The notes beneath the pieces were generated by a model that had not been told where the DNA came from, made no database searches, and saw only the letters and a list, made by a program, of their open reading frames with translations. A DNA stretch of 64,000 nt from positions 5,473 through 69,472 of the forward strand of contig JBELEM010000006.1 in NCBI GenBank assembly GCA_042093735.1. Reading direction: 5' to 3'. The translations under genes were made by a program, and so were the position numbers. Of this stretch, positions 1 through 8,695 are shown piece after piece (the stretch's first letter is position 1; the number at the start of each line of letters is the position of its first letter). Source of the stretch: Hellea sp042093735. GTDB lineage: Bacteria; Pseudomonadota; Alphaproteobacteria; Caulobacterales; Maricaulaceae.

Positions 1-2109
1 TGTGCTTATTGCGGCGTTGGGTGTTCTTTTAAAGCTGAAATCAAATCTGGCGAAGTGATACGCATGGTACCTTGGAAGGATGGAAAAGCAAATCATGGTC
101 ATTCTTGTGTGAAAGGCAGATTCGCATATGGCTATGCAACTCATGGGGATCGTATCACAGAGCCTATGATTCGAGAAAAAATAACGGACCCTTGGAGAAC
201 TGTTTCATGGGAAGATGCTTATGCATTTGCGGCTAAGAGCCTCAAATTAGCGCAAGATAAGTTTGGCATAAAATCTATTGGCGGTATTACCTCTTCTAGA
301 TGTACCAATGAAGAAGTCTGGCTTGTGCAAAGACTCATTAGGCAGGGATTTGGGAATAATAACGTCGATACATGCGCCAGGGTATGTCATTCGCCTACTG
401 GATATGGATTGAAACAAACCTTTGGCGAAAGCGCAGGAACTCAGAATTTCGACTCAGTCATGGATGCTGACTGTATACTGGTAATTGGCTCTAATCCAAC
501 AGATGCTCATCCAGTATTTGGCTCTCAAATGAAACAAAGGCTTCGACAAGGGGCTAGATTAATTGTTGCAGATCCAAGAGGAATAGATTTAGTAAGATCT
601 CCCCATATAAAATCAGATTATCATTTGCAATTGCAACCTGGAACCAATGTCGCATTAATAAATGGATTGGCATATGTCGCAGTTTCAGAAGGACTTATTG
701 ATGAGGGGTTCATTGAGAACCGATGTGAGATTGACAGCTATAAAGCCTGGGAAAAACAAATTTTAAACCCAGTCAACAACCCTGAATCAGTATCTAAAAT
801 CACTGGAGTTCCTATCAAAGACATTGTTGGCGCTGGAAGGTTGTTTGCGACGCAAAAAAATTCGGCAATATATTATGGATTAGGAGTAACTGAACATAGT
901 CAAGGCTCCACAATGGTAATGGGAATGGCTAATTTGGCTATGGCGACAGGCAATATTGGCAGGTCTGGTGTCGGTGTGAATCCAATGCGTGGCCAAAACA
1001 ACGTTCAAGGTTCCTGCGACATGGGAAGTTTTCCTCATGAATTTTCAGGCTACCGGTCCGTAGGGGATGATGCAGTGCGAGGTATTTTTGAAAAAAAATG
1101 GGGCAAAGAATTAGATGGCACCCCAGGATATCGAATACCTAATATGTTTGATGAAGCAATAGGGGGTAATTATAAGGGAATGTATATCCAAGGTGAGGAT
1201 GTTGCTCAGTCAGATCCAAATATTAAACATGTTGAAGCCGCACTAAAGTCCTTGGACATATTAATTGTTCAGGACCTATTTTTAAATGAAACGGCTCGTT
1301 TTGCACATGTATTTTTACCTGGAACAAGTTTTCTTGAAAAAGACGGAACATTTATTAACGCCGAGCGCAGGATTAATCGTGTGCGGCCTGTAATGAAACC
1401 GTTAACCGGCAAGCATGAGTGGGAGGTAACTCAAGATTTAGCTAGAGCAATGGGTATTGAAATGGGGTTTAATAATTCGTCTGAAATTTTTGATGAGATT
1501 GCTTATTTAACTCCACAATTTGAGGGGGTATCTTTTTCTATTCTTGATGAGCATGGAAGCTTACAGTGGCCTGTGAACAGTAAAAACCCTGAAGGTGCCG
1601 AGGTAATGCATGTTGGAGAGTTTGTAAGGGGAAAAGGAAAGTTTATACCAACAGAATATCAACCTACCCCTGAGAAAACTAATCGCCGCTTCCCCTTCAT
1701 ATTAACTACCGGAAGAATATTAAGCCAATACAATGTTGGTGCCCAAACACGCAGAACGGAAAATAACATATGGTGGGAGGAGGATGTTTTGGAGATCCAC
1801 CCAAGTGATGCGGAGGCGCATGGCATAATTGATAATCAATGGGTCTCCTTAACTTCAAGAAAGGGTGAAATTACACTTAAAGCTGAACTTTCAGAAAGAA
1901 TGGCGCCTGGTGTTGTTTATACAACATTCCATCATCCAGATACGGGTGCGAATGTTGTTACCACTGAAAATGTTGATTGGGCCACAAGCTGCCCTGAATA
2001 TAAAGTTACTGCAGTTTCAGTTACTCCTGCAAACCATAAATCAACTTGGCAGATGAATTATCAGGAAGAACTATTAGAGTATAGAAAAATAGCAGAGCCT
2101 GCCGAATAA
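1..2109 (+). CDS. fdhA: formate dehydrogenase, molybdenum alpha subunit (5'-truncated by window)
   Basis: The reading frame is open from base 1, so the gene starts before the window; the 702 visible codons are the C-terminal bulk. It opens on a CxxCxxxC pattern (CAYCGVGC, with a fourth Cys in SCVKGR) that binds a 4Fe-4S cluster in this family. The Mo site is ARVCHSPTG, with Cys codon 385-387 as the metal ligand followed by the catalytic His, so this is the Cys, not selenocysteine, form. The C-terminal part (from about base 1690, FPFILTTGRILSQYN) is the molybdopterin-dinucleotide binding domain. Such subunits oxidise formate to CO2 in the cytoplasm and pass electrons to NAD through partner subunits, which would be upstream and are not visible. 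fdhD abuts it directly. Confidence 0.93.
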   Translation, partial: CAYCGVGCSFKAEIKSGEVIRMVPWKDGKANHGHSCVKGRFAYGYATHGDRITEPMIREKITDPWRTVSWEDAYAFAAKSLKLAQDKFGIKSIGGITSSRCTNEEVWLVQRLIRQGFGNNNVDTCARVCHSPTGYGLKQTFGESAGTQNFDSVMDADCILVIGSNPTDAHPVFGSQMKQRLRQGARLIVADPRGIDLVRSPHIKSDYHLQLQPGTNVALINGLAYVAVSEGLIDEGFIENRCEIDSYKAWEKQILNPVNNPESVSKITGVPIKDIVGAGRLFATQKNSAIYYGLGVTEHSQGSTMVMGMANLAMATGNIGRSGVGVNPMRGQNNVQGSCDMGSFPHEFSGYRSVGDDAVRGIFEKKWGKELDGTPGYRIPNMFDEAIGGNYKGMYIQGEDVAQSDPNIKHVEAALKSLDILIVQDLFLNETARFAHVFLPGTSFLEKDGTFINAERRINRVRPVMKPLTGKHEWEVTQDLARAMGIEMGFNNSSEIFDEIAYLTPQFEGVSFSILDEHGSLQWPVNSKNPEGAEVMHVGEFVRGKGKFIPTEYQPTPEKTNRRFPFILTTGRILSQYNVGAQTRRTENNIWWEEDVLEIHPSDAEAHGIIDNQWVSLTSRKGEITLKAELSERMAPGVVYTTFHHPDTGANVVTTENVDWATSCPEYKVTAVSVTPANHKSTWQMNYQEELLEYRKIAEPAE

Positions 2110-2901
2110 ATGATTTTCCCGGTAAAAATTAACGGGACACCAACCGCTTTAATGCAAAATGTTGTTGCTGGAAAGCAAACATGGTTTGTTGCTGAAGAAG
2201 TTCCAGTTGCGTTTGTTTTTAATCAAAGAAATTATTCTATCATGATGGCAACGCCCGATAACCTTGTTGATTTTGGACTTGGGTTTTCACTTTCCGAGGA
2301 AGTCATAAAGCATCCTCATGAAGTTAAATCTCTTGAAATTTTACATACAGAAAAAGGCATTGATTTAAAGTTCAAGATTTGTATGGAAGCTATTGAAAAG
2401 CTTGATATTAAGCAAAGAAAACGCAATTTGATAGGGTCAGCGAGTTGTGGATTGTGTGGGTTAGAAAGTTCCGATTCTTTGTTTAGAGTTTTACCTAGTG
2501 TTGGTAAAGAGAAAATAAAAATAGATACTACGAATGCAGAAAAAGCGACTTCTACTTTACATGAAAATCAATTACTTAATTCCAAAACACATAGTGTTCA
2601 TGCTGCAGCATGGGTTAATTCAAGTGGTGAAATTAAAATAATCCGAGAGGATGTTGGACGTCATAACGCTTTGGATAAATTATTAGGTGCTATGGCGTTA
2701 CAATCAATTGATACTTCGAATGGTTATGTTTTGATGTCTAGCCGCTGTTCTTATGAGATAGTTGAGAAGTCAGCTAAAAGAGGCATCAAAGCAATAGTAT
2801 CTATCTCAGGCCCTACAGCATTTGCTTTGCGCAAAGCAAATGAGGCAAATATAGCACTCTATTCTCTTGATAAAAATAGGGTGATTGAGATTAAGTTATA
2901 A
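2110..2901 (+). CDS. fdhD: formate dehydrogenase accessory sulfurtransferase FdhD
   Basis: FdhD passes sulfur from a cysteine desulfurase to the bis-MGD cofactor, without which formate dehydrogenase is inactive. The 263-residue length fits the family. The CxxC motif (SASCGLCGLESSDSL, about residues 115-129) carries the persulfide-transferring cysteines, and the C-terminal half has the typical EDVGRHNALDKLLG and LMSSRCSYE segments. The ATG is the base right after the fdhA stop, so the two are co-transcribed and probably translationally coupled. In Rhodobacter-type fds operons a small FdsD gene follows; here only 107 bases separate fdhD from an unrelated transporter and no FdsD-like frame is seen. 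Confidence 0.93.
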   Translation: MIFPVKINGTPTALMQNVVAGKQTWFVAEEVPVAFVFNQRNYSIMMATPDNLVDFGLGFSLSEEVIKHPHEVKSLEILHTEKGIDLKFKICMEAIEKLDIKQRKRNLIGSASCGLCGLESSDSLFRVLPSVGKEKIKIDTTNAEKATSTLHENQLLNSKTHSVHAAAWVNSSGEIKIIREDVGRHNALDKLLGAMALQSIDTSNGYVLMSSRCSYEIVEKSAKRGIKAIVSISGPTAFALRKANEANIALYSLDKNRVIEIKL

Positions 2902-3008
2902 TTTTTACTTATTTAGCTATTTTCTAGCTTGCGCTATGATTAAGTTCATAATAATGGCGGATTTACAATTATCTAGGCGGTTACGTCCCGCTCATAAGGT
3001 TAAATGGC

Positions 3009-4259
3009 ATGAAAGCTGTTTTAGGATCCATCGGAGCTCTGTTATTCTCAGCCGCTATTTTACTAGCAGGAGGGGGGCTTCTAGGTACTCTGGTATCAGT
3101 TAGTGCAGAGCTTAATAATTTTCCATTAGTTGCTATTGGTTTTCTCTCCTCCGCTTATTTTGCTGGATTTATGGGTGGCTGTATATTTACTCCTCATTTA
3201 GTGAAAAGAGTTGGGCATGTAAGGGTTTTTGCAGCACTTTCTTCTCTTGTTGCTGCGTGTGCTTTAAGTCATATGCTTTTTGTTAATGTTGCAAGCTGGG
3301 CGATCTTACGAGCCCTAACAGGCTTTAGTTTTGCTGGTTTATACATGCTAATTGAGAGTTGGATAAATGAGCAATCTCCCTCCGAAAAACGCGGTCAGGT
3401 ATTATCCATTTATAGAATGGTTGATTTGATAGCCGTTACTATTGGTCAATTCTTACTTAATGCTGCTGACCCCAAAGATTATATATTGTTTTCAGTAGTG
3501 GCTATTTTAATTTCTTTGGCTATTTTTCCTATATCTTTGTCTACTTCAAAAGCCCCTATGGCCGTTACTTCAACTAAGTTAAATATTAAAAAACTTATAA
3601 AAATTTCTCCGTTGGCCGTTGCTGGGTGTTTCGCTGTCGGCCTATCCAGTGGAGCATTTTGGGCTGTAGCTCCAGTTTTTGTTCAAAAACTTGGCTACCC
3701 GATTTTAATGGTATCAATTTTTATGAGCGTAGTTGTTTTTTCTGGTGCTATAATGCAGTGGCCTATTGGCTGGTTGTCTGATAAAATTGGCAGACGTATT
3801 GTTATAATACTCGTATCCGTTGGCGGGGCTGCAAGCGGTTTATTTTTATGGAAATTCTCACCTGATTCTATCTTTTTAATGATACTGGGTGGTGCGCTTT
3901 ATGGAATGTTTGCTATGCAAATTTTTGGAATGTCAGCGGCACATGCTAATGATTATGCTATGGCTGATGAATTTGTGTCTGTAAATGGCGGGCTTTTACT
4001 GATCTATGGAATAGGCTCTGTTATAGGGCCATCTGTTGCGCCAGTCGTGATGACTTTTGCAGGACCATCCGCGATGTTTGCATACACAGCATTGATACAA
4101 ATTTTATTAGCCACATATGGCATTTATAGATTAACACAACGTGATGCTCCTAAGGATAGTGATGATTACGTTGCTATGCCAAGACCGCGCGCTGCATTGT
4201 TAATATTAAGGTCTGACCCTAGAAATTTGCTGAGACGTAAAAAGCGCAATAAGGTTTAA
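3009..4259 (+). CDS. MFS transporter, YcaD-like
   Basis: A 416-residue integral membrane protein with about 12 hydrophobic segments, the length and pattern of the major facilitator superfamily. The loop after TM2 (LVKRVGHVRVF), IESWINEQSPSEKRGQVLSIYR in the middle of the N-terminal half, and MQWPIGWLSDKIGRRIVI in the second half match the E. coli YcaD branch, whose substrate is unknown. A basic cytoplasmic tail (about 40 residues, rich in Arg/Lys/Asp) follows the last segment. The ATG at 3009 was chosen because an earlier ATG at 3004 runs into a stop after two codons. The 107-base gap after fdhD suggests a separate promoter, though none is convincing. Confidence 0.8.
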   Translation: MKAVLGSIGALLFSAAILLAGGGLLGTLVSVSAELNNFPLVAIGFLSSAYFAGFMGGCIFTPHLVKRVGHVRVFAALSSLVAACALSHMLFVNVASWAILRALTGFSFAGLYMLIESWINEQSPSEKRGQVLSIYRMVDLIAVTIGQFLLNAADPKDYILFSVVAILISLAIFPISLSTSKAPMAVTSTKLNIKKLIKISPLAVAGCFAVGLSSGAFWAVAPVFVQKLGYPILMVSIFMSVVVFSGAIMQWPIGWLSDKIGRRIVIILVSVGGAASGLFLWKFSPDSIFLMILGGALYGMFAMQIFGMSAAHANDYAMADEFVSVNGGLLLIYGIGSVIGPSVAPVVMTFAGPSAMFAYTALIQILLATYGIYRLTQRDAPKDSDDYVAMPRPRAALLILRSDPRNLLRRKKRNKV

Positions 4260-4326
4260 TACTTATTTATATCTCCATAATTCTGAGCTTGCATAAAACT
4301 ATTCCTGATGCATAGTCATTTGACTT

Positions 4327-4355
4327 TTGACAGTAAAATTTGCGAATTAAAAAAT
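4327..4355 (+). promoter_or_regulatory. possible promoter of the aldehyde dehydrogenase operon
   Basis: A TTGACA hexamer at 4327-4332 lies in the 107-base gap before the aldehyde dehydrogenase gene. Seventeen bases downstream is only AAAAAT (4350-4355), a poor -10, so the -35 match is good but the whole promoter is weak. No other candidate in the gap is better. Confidence 0.3.
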
Positions 4356-4366
4356 AGGCGGCGATA

Positions 4367-5821
4367 ATGGTTAGAATAAACCCAAAAAGTACTTCTGAGG
4401 ATCATGCAGGAAGTATTGATGAAATGAAAAAAATTCTTGTTAATCAGAAGGCTTTGTTCATCAATGAACCTAATATTTCGTGGTCGAAAAGAAAAGAAAA
4501 CTTAAAAAAACTTGGTTCGATTATTCAGGACCATGAATCTGATTTTATAAATTCTATATCTATTGATTTTGGAAATAGAGCTTCGGAAGAAACTATAATA
4601 GCTGAAATGCTGGTTATTCAAGGGGGTATAAAACATGCCCTTAAACACACTCCAAAATGGATGCGGACTCGAAAAGCGCCTACAGCTTTGCAATTCAAAC
4701 CAGCTTACAACAGAATTATTCCACAACCTCTAGGGGTAATTGGCATTATGAGTCCTTGGAATTATCCGCTTCAGCTTGCTGTGATGCCCTTAATAGGTGC
4801 ATTAGGTGCAGGTAACAGGGCAATGATTAAACCAAGTGAATATACCCCTTTATTTTCCAAATTATTAAAAAAGGTACTAGGCAAAGTTTTTTCTGAAGAT
4901 GAGGTTTACGTAGCCCTTGGCGGTGTAGATGTAGCTACTTGCTTTTCTTCTATGCATTTTGATCATTTAATTTTCACTGGCTCAACAAATGTAGGCCGTA
5001 TTGTTGCAAAATCTGCAGCAGAAAACTTGGTTCCCTGCACTTTAGAGCTTGGGGGTAAGTCACCAGCTATTATAGATGAATCTGCTAATATGAAAACAGC
5101 AGTAGCTAGATTGACCAATGCTAAATTACTTAATGCCGGCCAAACTTGCGTTGCTCCAGATTATTTGTTGATGCCAAAGTCTCAAGTCAGTGATTTTGCA
5201 GATGCTATGATAAGCCAAGCAGAGACTTTTTATCCACAGTTTGCAGGAAATAAAGATTATACATCGATTATTGCAGACTCCCATTATGCACGATTGCAAA
5301 ATTTACTTGAGGATGCTGAAAATAAGGGTGCCAAAATAAGAGTTGCTGGAAATGATGATAAACAACAGTTAGCAAAAGAACGGCGTATACCATTAACTAT
5401 TGTGACTGAAACAACTCCAGATATGAAAATTATGCAGGAAGAAATTTTTGGACCGTTGCTTCCAATATTGGAATCTGAAAGTTTGAACGAATCTCTTGAT
5501 TATATCTCAAAGCGAGATAGGCCATTAGCGCTGTACTGGTTTGGAAAGAATAAAAATAAACTTAACCGAGTTTTAAAAGAAAGTATATCCGGTGGTGTTA
5601 CTATTAACGATGCTACTTGGCATGTAATCCAGGAAGATATTCCCTTCGGTGGAGTGGGTCCATCGGGCATGGGGGCTTATCACGGCGAAGTAGGTTTTCG
5701 AACTTTTTCTCACATGAAAGGGGTATTCTTTCAAAGTAAGTTTAGTCAGGGAAGTAAACTTCACCCACCTTATGGTCCAATGGCATCTAAAATGATAAAT
5801 CTAATGAAGAAAATAATGTAG
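4367..5821 (+). CDS. aldehyde dehydrogenase, coniferyl-aldehyde dehydrogenase-like
   Basis: NAD(P)-dependent oxidation of an aldehyde to its acid. All catalytic features are present: Asn132 in the WNYP motif, the cofactor-binding FTGSTNVG loop (about 204-210), general base Glu227 in LELGGKS and nucleophile Cys261 in NAGQTC, plus the EEIFGPLLP motif. The 484-residue length and the C-terminal hydrophobic/basic tail match the coniferyl-aldehyde dehydrogenase (CalB-like) branch, but the true substrate cannot be read from sequence. The start has a good ribosome site (AGGCGG, 7 bases upstream). A GMC oxidoreductase follows after 13 bases, so the pair probably oxidises an alcohol to an aldehyde and then to an acid. 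Confidence 0.88.
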   Translation: MVRINPKSTSEDHAGSIDEMKKILVNQKALFINEPNISWSKRKENLKKLGSIIQDHESDFINSISIDFGNRASEETIIAEMLVIQGGIKHALKHTPKWMRTRKAPTALQFKPAYNRIIPQPLGVIGIMSPWNYPLQLAVMPLIGALGAGNRAMIKPSEYTPLFSKLLKKVLGKVFSEDEVYVALGGVDVATCFSSMHFDHLIFTGSTNVGRIVAKSAAENLVPCTLELGGKSPAIIDESANMKTAVARLTNAKLLNAGQTCVAPDYLLMPKSQVSDFADAMISQAETFYPQFAGNKDYTSIIADSHYARLQNLLEDAENKGAKIRVAGNDDKQQLAKERRIPLTIVTETTPDMKIMQEEIFGPLLPILESESLNESLDYISKRDRPLALYWFGKNKNKLNRVLKESISGGVTINDATWHVIQEDIPFGGVGPSGMGAYHGEVGFRTFSHMKGVFFQSKFSQGSKLHPPYGPMASKMINLMKKIM

Positions 5822-5834
5822 GTTAAATTGGAAT

Positions 5835-7439
5835 ATGAAATCATATGATTATATTATAGTAGGAGCTGGCTCAGCTGGATGTGTTTTAGCCCACCGTTTA
5901 ACTGAGGATCCAGATATATCTGTTTGTTTACTAGAGGCAGGGGGCACTCATAAACATTGGAGCGTCTGGGTACCTGCTGCAGCTATACTTAATATGGTTA
6001 CTAAAAAACGAAATTGGTCTTTTGAAACCGTACCGCAGAAGGGCCTTAATGGAAGAAAAGGCTATCAACCTCGCGGTAAAATGCTTGGCGGTTCCTCTAG
6101 CCTAAATGCCATGGTTTATAATCGATGTCACCCAAATGACTACGATGAATGGGAAAAGCTGGGCAACAAAGGCTGGTCATGGAAGAATGTACTTCCATAT
6201 TTCAAAAAGTCTGAAAATTATGAACCAGGTGAAAATGAACTTCATGCCCAAGGTGGATTATTAAATGTCTCAAAATTACGTAGCCCTGGTTCAATAAATG
6301 ATATATTTTTTGAAGCAGCTAGAGAAAATCAGTATAAAATATTGGATGACTTGAACGGTGTAGTTGATGGCCCAGATTTTGAAGGTATGGGCTACTATGA
6401 TGTAACTCACAAGAATGGAGAGAGATGGTCAACAGCTAGAGCTTTTTTAGATACTGCAATTGAACGAAGTAATTTAACAGTTGTAACGCACGCTCATACT
6501 GAAAAAGTAATAATTGAAGATAATGAAGCAAAATTGGTTAAGTTTAAGGTTAAAAATAAGACTAATCGAATTAAAGCTAATAAGGAAATAATATTATCTG
6601 CAGGCGCTTTTGGTTCGCCACAGATATTATTGATGTCAGGAATTGGTCCAATAGATAAATTAAAGCCTCATGGAATAGAGCAAGTTCATGAATTACCAGG
6701 TGTTGGCGAGAATTTACAGGATCATATAGACTATGTGATGGGATATAATTCAAATGTAATAGATAATATTGGTTTTTCTGTTATGGGAACTTTTCGTATG
6801 ATTGGTGAAATCTATAAATATATAACCAAGCGGAGAGGTATGATAACCACTAATTATGCTGAGAGTGGCGGGTATTTTTATACAGATAAATCAGAGCCTT
6901 CTCCAGATATTAAACTAACCTTTGTTCGTTCCGCTGTCGATGACCATGGACGTAAGTTGCATTTAGGGCATGGCTACAGTTGCCATACTACAGTCTTGAG
7001 ACCTAAAAGCAGAGGCTCCTTGTGGTTGAATAGCTCTAACCCAATGGATCCACCCGCTATTGACCCTGCTTTTTTGGAAGATGAACGAGATATGGAAACA
7101 TTATTCCGAGGTGTAAAGAAAACACAGAGTATTTTAAAATCACCTGCATTTAACTCCGTACGGGGTAAGCCATTTTATGCATCTGACTCTGATGATGATG
7201 CAGTTTTAAAAAAAGATATTAGAGATAGGTCTGATACTGAGTACCACCCAGTAGGAACATGTAAGATGGGCCATGATGATATGTCAGTAGTTGATGATAG
7301 GCTTAGGGTACATGGAATTACCAATTTGAGAGTAGTAGATGCATCTATCATGCCGAATCTTGTCTCAGGCAATACTAATGCACCAACAATCATGATAGGG
7401 GAAAAAGCAGCAGATATGATTAAGCAGGATAATCAATAG
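5835..7439 (+). CDS. GMC-family FAD-dependent alcohol/choline dehydrogenase
   Basis: A 534-residue glucose-methanol-choline oxidoreductase. The N-terminus holds the FAD dinucleotide fold (IIVGAGSAGCVLAHRL, about residues 7-22, ending in the LLEAGG acidic strand); GKMLGGSSSLNAMVYNR is the first GMC signature and AGAFGSPQILLMSGIGP the second. Catalytic His471 (EYHPVGTCKMG) and Asn515 (SGNTNAP) are 44 residues apart, the same spacing as the His/Asn pair of choline oxidase. It oxidises a primary alcohol using FAD; choline versus another alcohol cannot be settled. It sits 13 bases after an aldehyde dehydrogenase gene, its likely pathway partner. Confidence 0.9.
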   Translation: MKSYDYIIVGAGSAGCVLAHRLTEDPDISVCLLEAGGTHKHWSVWVPAAAILNMVTKKRNWSFETVPQKGLNGRKGYQPRGKMLGGSSSLNAMVYNRCHPNDYDEWEKLGNKGWSWKNVLPYFKKSENYEPGENELHAQGGLLNVSKLRSPGSINDIFFEAARENQYKILDDLNGVVDGPDFEGMGYYDVTHKNGERWSTARAFLDTAIERSNLTVVTHAHTEKVIIEDNEAKLVKFKVKNKTNRIKANKEIILSAGAFGSPQILLMSGIGPIDKLKPHGIEQVHELPGVGENLQDHIDYVMGYNSNVIDNIGFSVMGTFRMIGEIYKYITKRRGMITTNYAESGGYFYTDKSEPSPDIKLTFVRSAVDDHGRKLHLGHGYSCHTTVLRPKSRGSLWLNSSNPMDPPAIDPAFLEDERDMETLFRGVKKTQSILKSPAFNSVRGKPFYASDSDDDAVLKKDIRDRSDTEYHPVGTCKMGHDDMSVVDDRLRVHGITNLRVVDASIMPNLVSGNTNAPTIMIGEKAADMIKQDNQ

Positions 7440-7468
7440 TAGTGCATAACAGGGTCAGTGTCTTTGTG

Positions 7469-7636
7469 TTATTTTTTTAAATAAATCCATAACGGTATCC
7501 AAATAAAACTTAAGGTTACTACTCCCTTTATAGATTGATAACAGATCCATACCCAGAGAAATTCTTTTTTATTAGACTTTAGATAAGAAATAATTCTTAA
7601 AGGATTGAAATTATTTATTTTTTTAAATTTTAACAT
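7469..7636 (-). CDS. small predicted membrane protein, 55 aa (unrecognised)
   Basis: A short minus-strand frame opening with ATG at 7636-7634, 9 bases after the stop of the MBL-fold hydrolase gene, and ending in TAA at 7471-7469. The product has a basic N-terminal half with many Lys/Arg, then a hydrophobic stretch at about residues 26-53 with KGVVTLSFIWIPLWIY and a terminal Lys-Lys, as expected of a small one- or two-pass inner-membrane protein. No strong Shine-Dalgarno is present, so it may be translated by coupling to the upstream gene. I do not recognise the family. The hydrophobic pattern and position argue for a real gene, but at 55 codons chance cannot be excluded. Confidence 0.55.
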   Translation of the reverse strand: MLKFKKINNFNPLRIISYLKSNKKEFLWVWICYQSIKGVVTLSFIWIPLWIYLKK

Positions 7637-7645
7637 ATATAACTG

Positions 7646-8512
7646 TTAGACAGTATTGATAGGTATTTTTAAATAATGCTTACCATTATCTTCTGCTTTG
7701 GGTAGCCTTCCAGCTCGCATGTTTACTTGTATAGAGGGCAATAATAATTTCGGTGTTTTAAGTGTTTTGTCGCGCTTCGTTCGCATTTCTATGAATGTCT
7801 GTTTATCCACATTACTATTTAAGTGGATATTTTTTTCTTTTTGTTCATCTACTGTGGTTTCCCATTTGTAATAATTACGATTTTTTGTTTTATAATCGTG
7901 ACACAGGAATAGCCGAGTTTTGCCGGGAAGTTGATAGATCCTTTGGACTGATTCATAAAGTGTCCCAGCATCACCACCCGGAAAATCACACCTAGCTGAA
8001 CCATAGTCAGGCATAAACAATGTATCCCCAATAAATAATGCATCCGATATATAATATGCAACACAAGCTGGCGTATGGCCCGGTACGCTCATAACAGTTA
8101 CATTTAAAGTACCAACTTGAAATTTATCGCCATCATTAAATAACCTGTCAAACTGACTTCCATTCCTATTAAATTCACTATTTTCATTATAGATTTTACC
8201 GAAAGCTTTTTGAACAAGAGGAAGATTACAGCCCATTGCTATTTCACCCCCAAGTTTACTTTTTAAAACTGAGGCCCCTGATAGGTGGTCGGCATGCGCA
8301 TGAGTCTCGAGTATCCATTGTGTTTTAAGGTTATTATCATGGATATACTTTACTATTTTTTCTATGGACTCGTTGGATGTGTATGCTGAATAAATATCAT
8401 ACCCTAATACTGAGTCTATGATTGCACATGATAAGCTTTTCGGGTCTGAGACTACATAACTGACTGTATTAGTGTATTCATCGAAAAATGCTTTTATAGT
8501 GGGCTTTTGCAA
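7646..8512 (-). CDS. MBL-fold metallo-hydrolase, persulfide-dioxygenase/Blh-like
   Basis: A 288-residue metallo-beta-lactamase-fold protein. The metal-binding HxHxDH motif is intact (HAHADH, His71, His73, Asp75, His76), followed by VPGHTPACVAY, GDTLFMPDYGSARCDFPGGD and LFLCHDY, which supply the other ligands. The GSARCDFPGGDA segment resembles Blh and ETHE1-type sulfur dioxygenases that act on glutathione persulfide; a thioesterase role is the alternative. It is transcribed towards the GMC gene and away from the M28 peptidase gene. An AT-rich repeated element sits just upstream, and a small membrane-protein frame lies 9 bases downstream. Confidence 0.8.
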   Translation of the reverse strand: MQKPTIKAFFDEYTNTVSYVVSDPKSLSCAIIDSVLGYDIYSAYTSNESIEKIVKYIHDNNLKTQWILETHAHADHLSGASVLKSKLGGEIAMGCNLPLVQKAFGKIYNENSEFNRNGSQFDRLFNDGDKFQVGTLNVTVMSVPGHTPACVAYYISDALFIGDTLFMPDYGSARCDFPGGDAGTLYESVQRIYQLPGKTRLFLCHDYKTKNRNYYKWETTVDEQKEKNIHLNSNVDKQTFIEMRTKRDKTLKTPKLLLPSIQVNMRAGRLPKAEDNGKHYLKIPINTV

Positions 8513-8695
8513 AGATTTAATCCCTTGTGAAACTTTTTAAGGCTAAGATCACTAAATAGTATATTTAATATATTTAGTATATTTAAATATTAGCTTTATT
8601 TAAGCAAAAAGTCTATTTTGCCGTATATTGTTTTATAAGACTGGTAAAACGGATGATGTTATTTTAGTTTGAGTTCAAAGGACGGGAACAATTGA
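8513..8695. promoter_or_regulatory. divergent intergenic region with AT-rich direct repeat, candidate operator
   Basis: This 183-base gap separates the divergent MBL-fold and M28 peptidase genes. A 12-base sequence, TAGTATATTTAA, occurs twice, at 8557-8568 and 8575-8586, with an 18-base period; the first copy is flanked by an inverted TAAATA/TATTTA pair (8553-8558 and 8571-8576). The pair lies 45-75 bases upstream of the MBL start. AT-rich palindromic boxes of this general kind are bound by BigR-type ArsR regulators in front of blh genes, but no such regulator is encoded here. A second inverted repeat, GTTTTA (8629-8634) with TAAAAC (8644-8649), lies nearer the peptidase gene. Confidence 0.35.
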
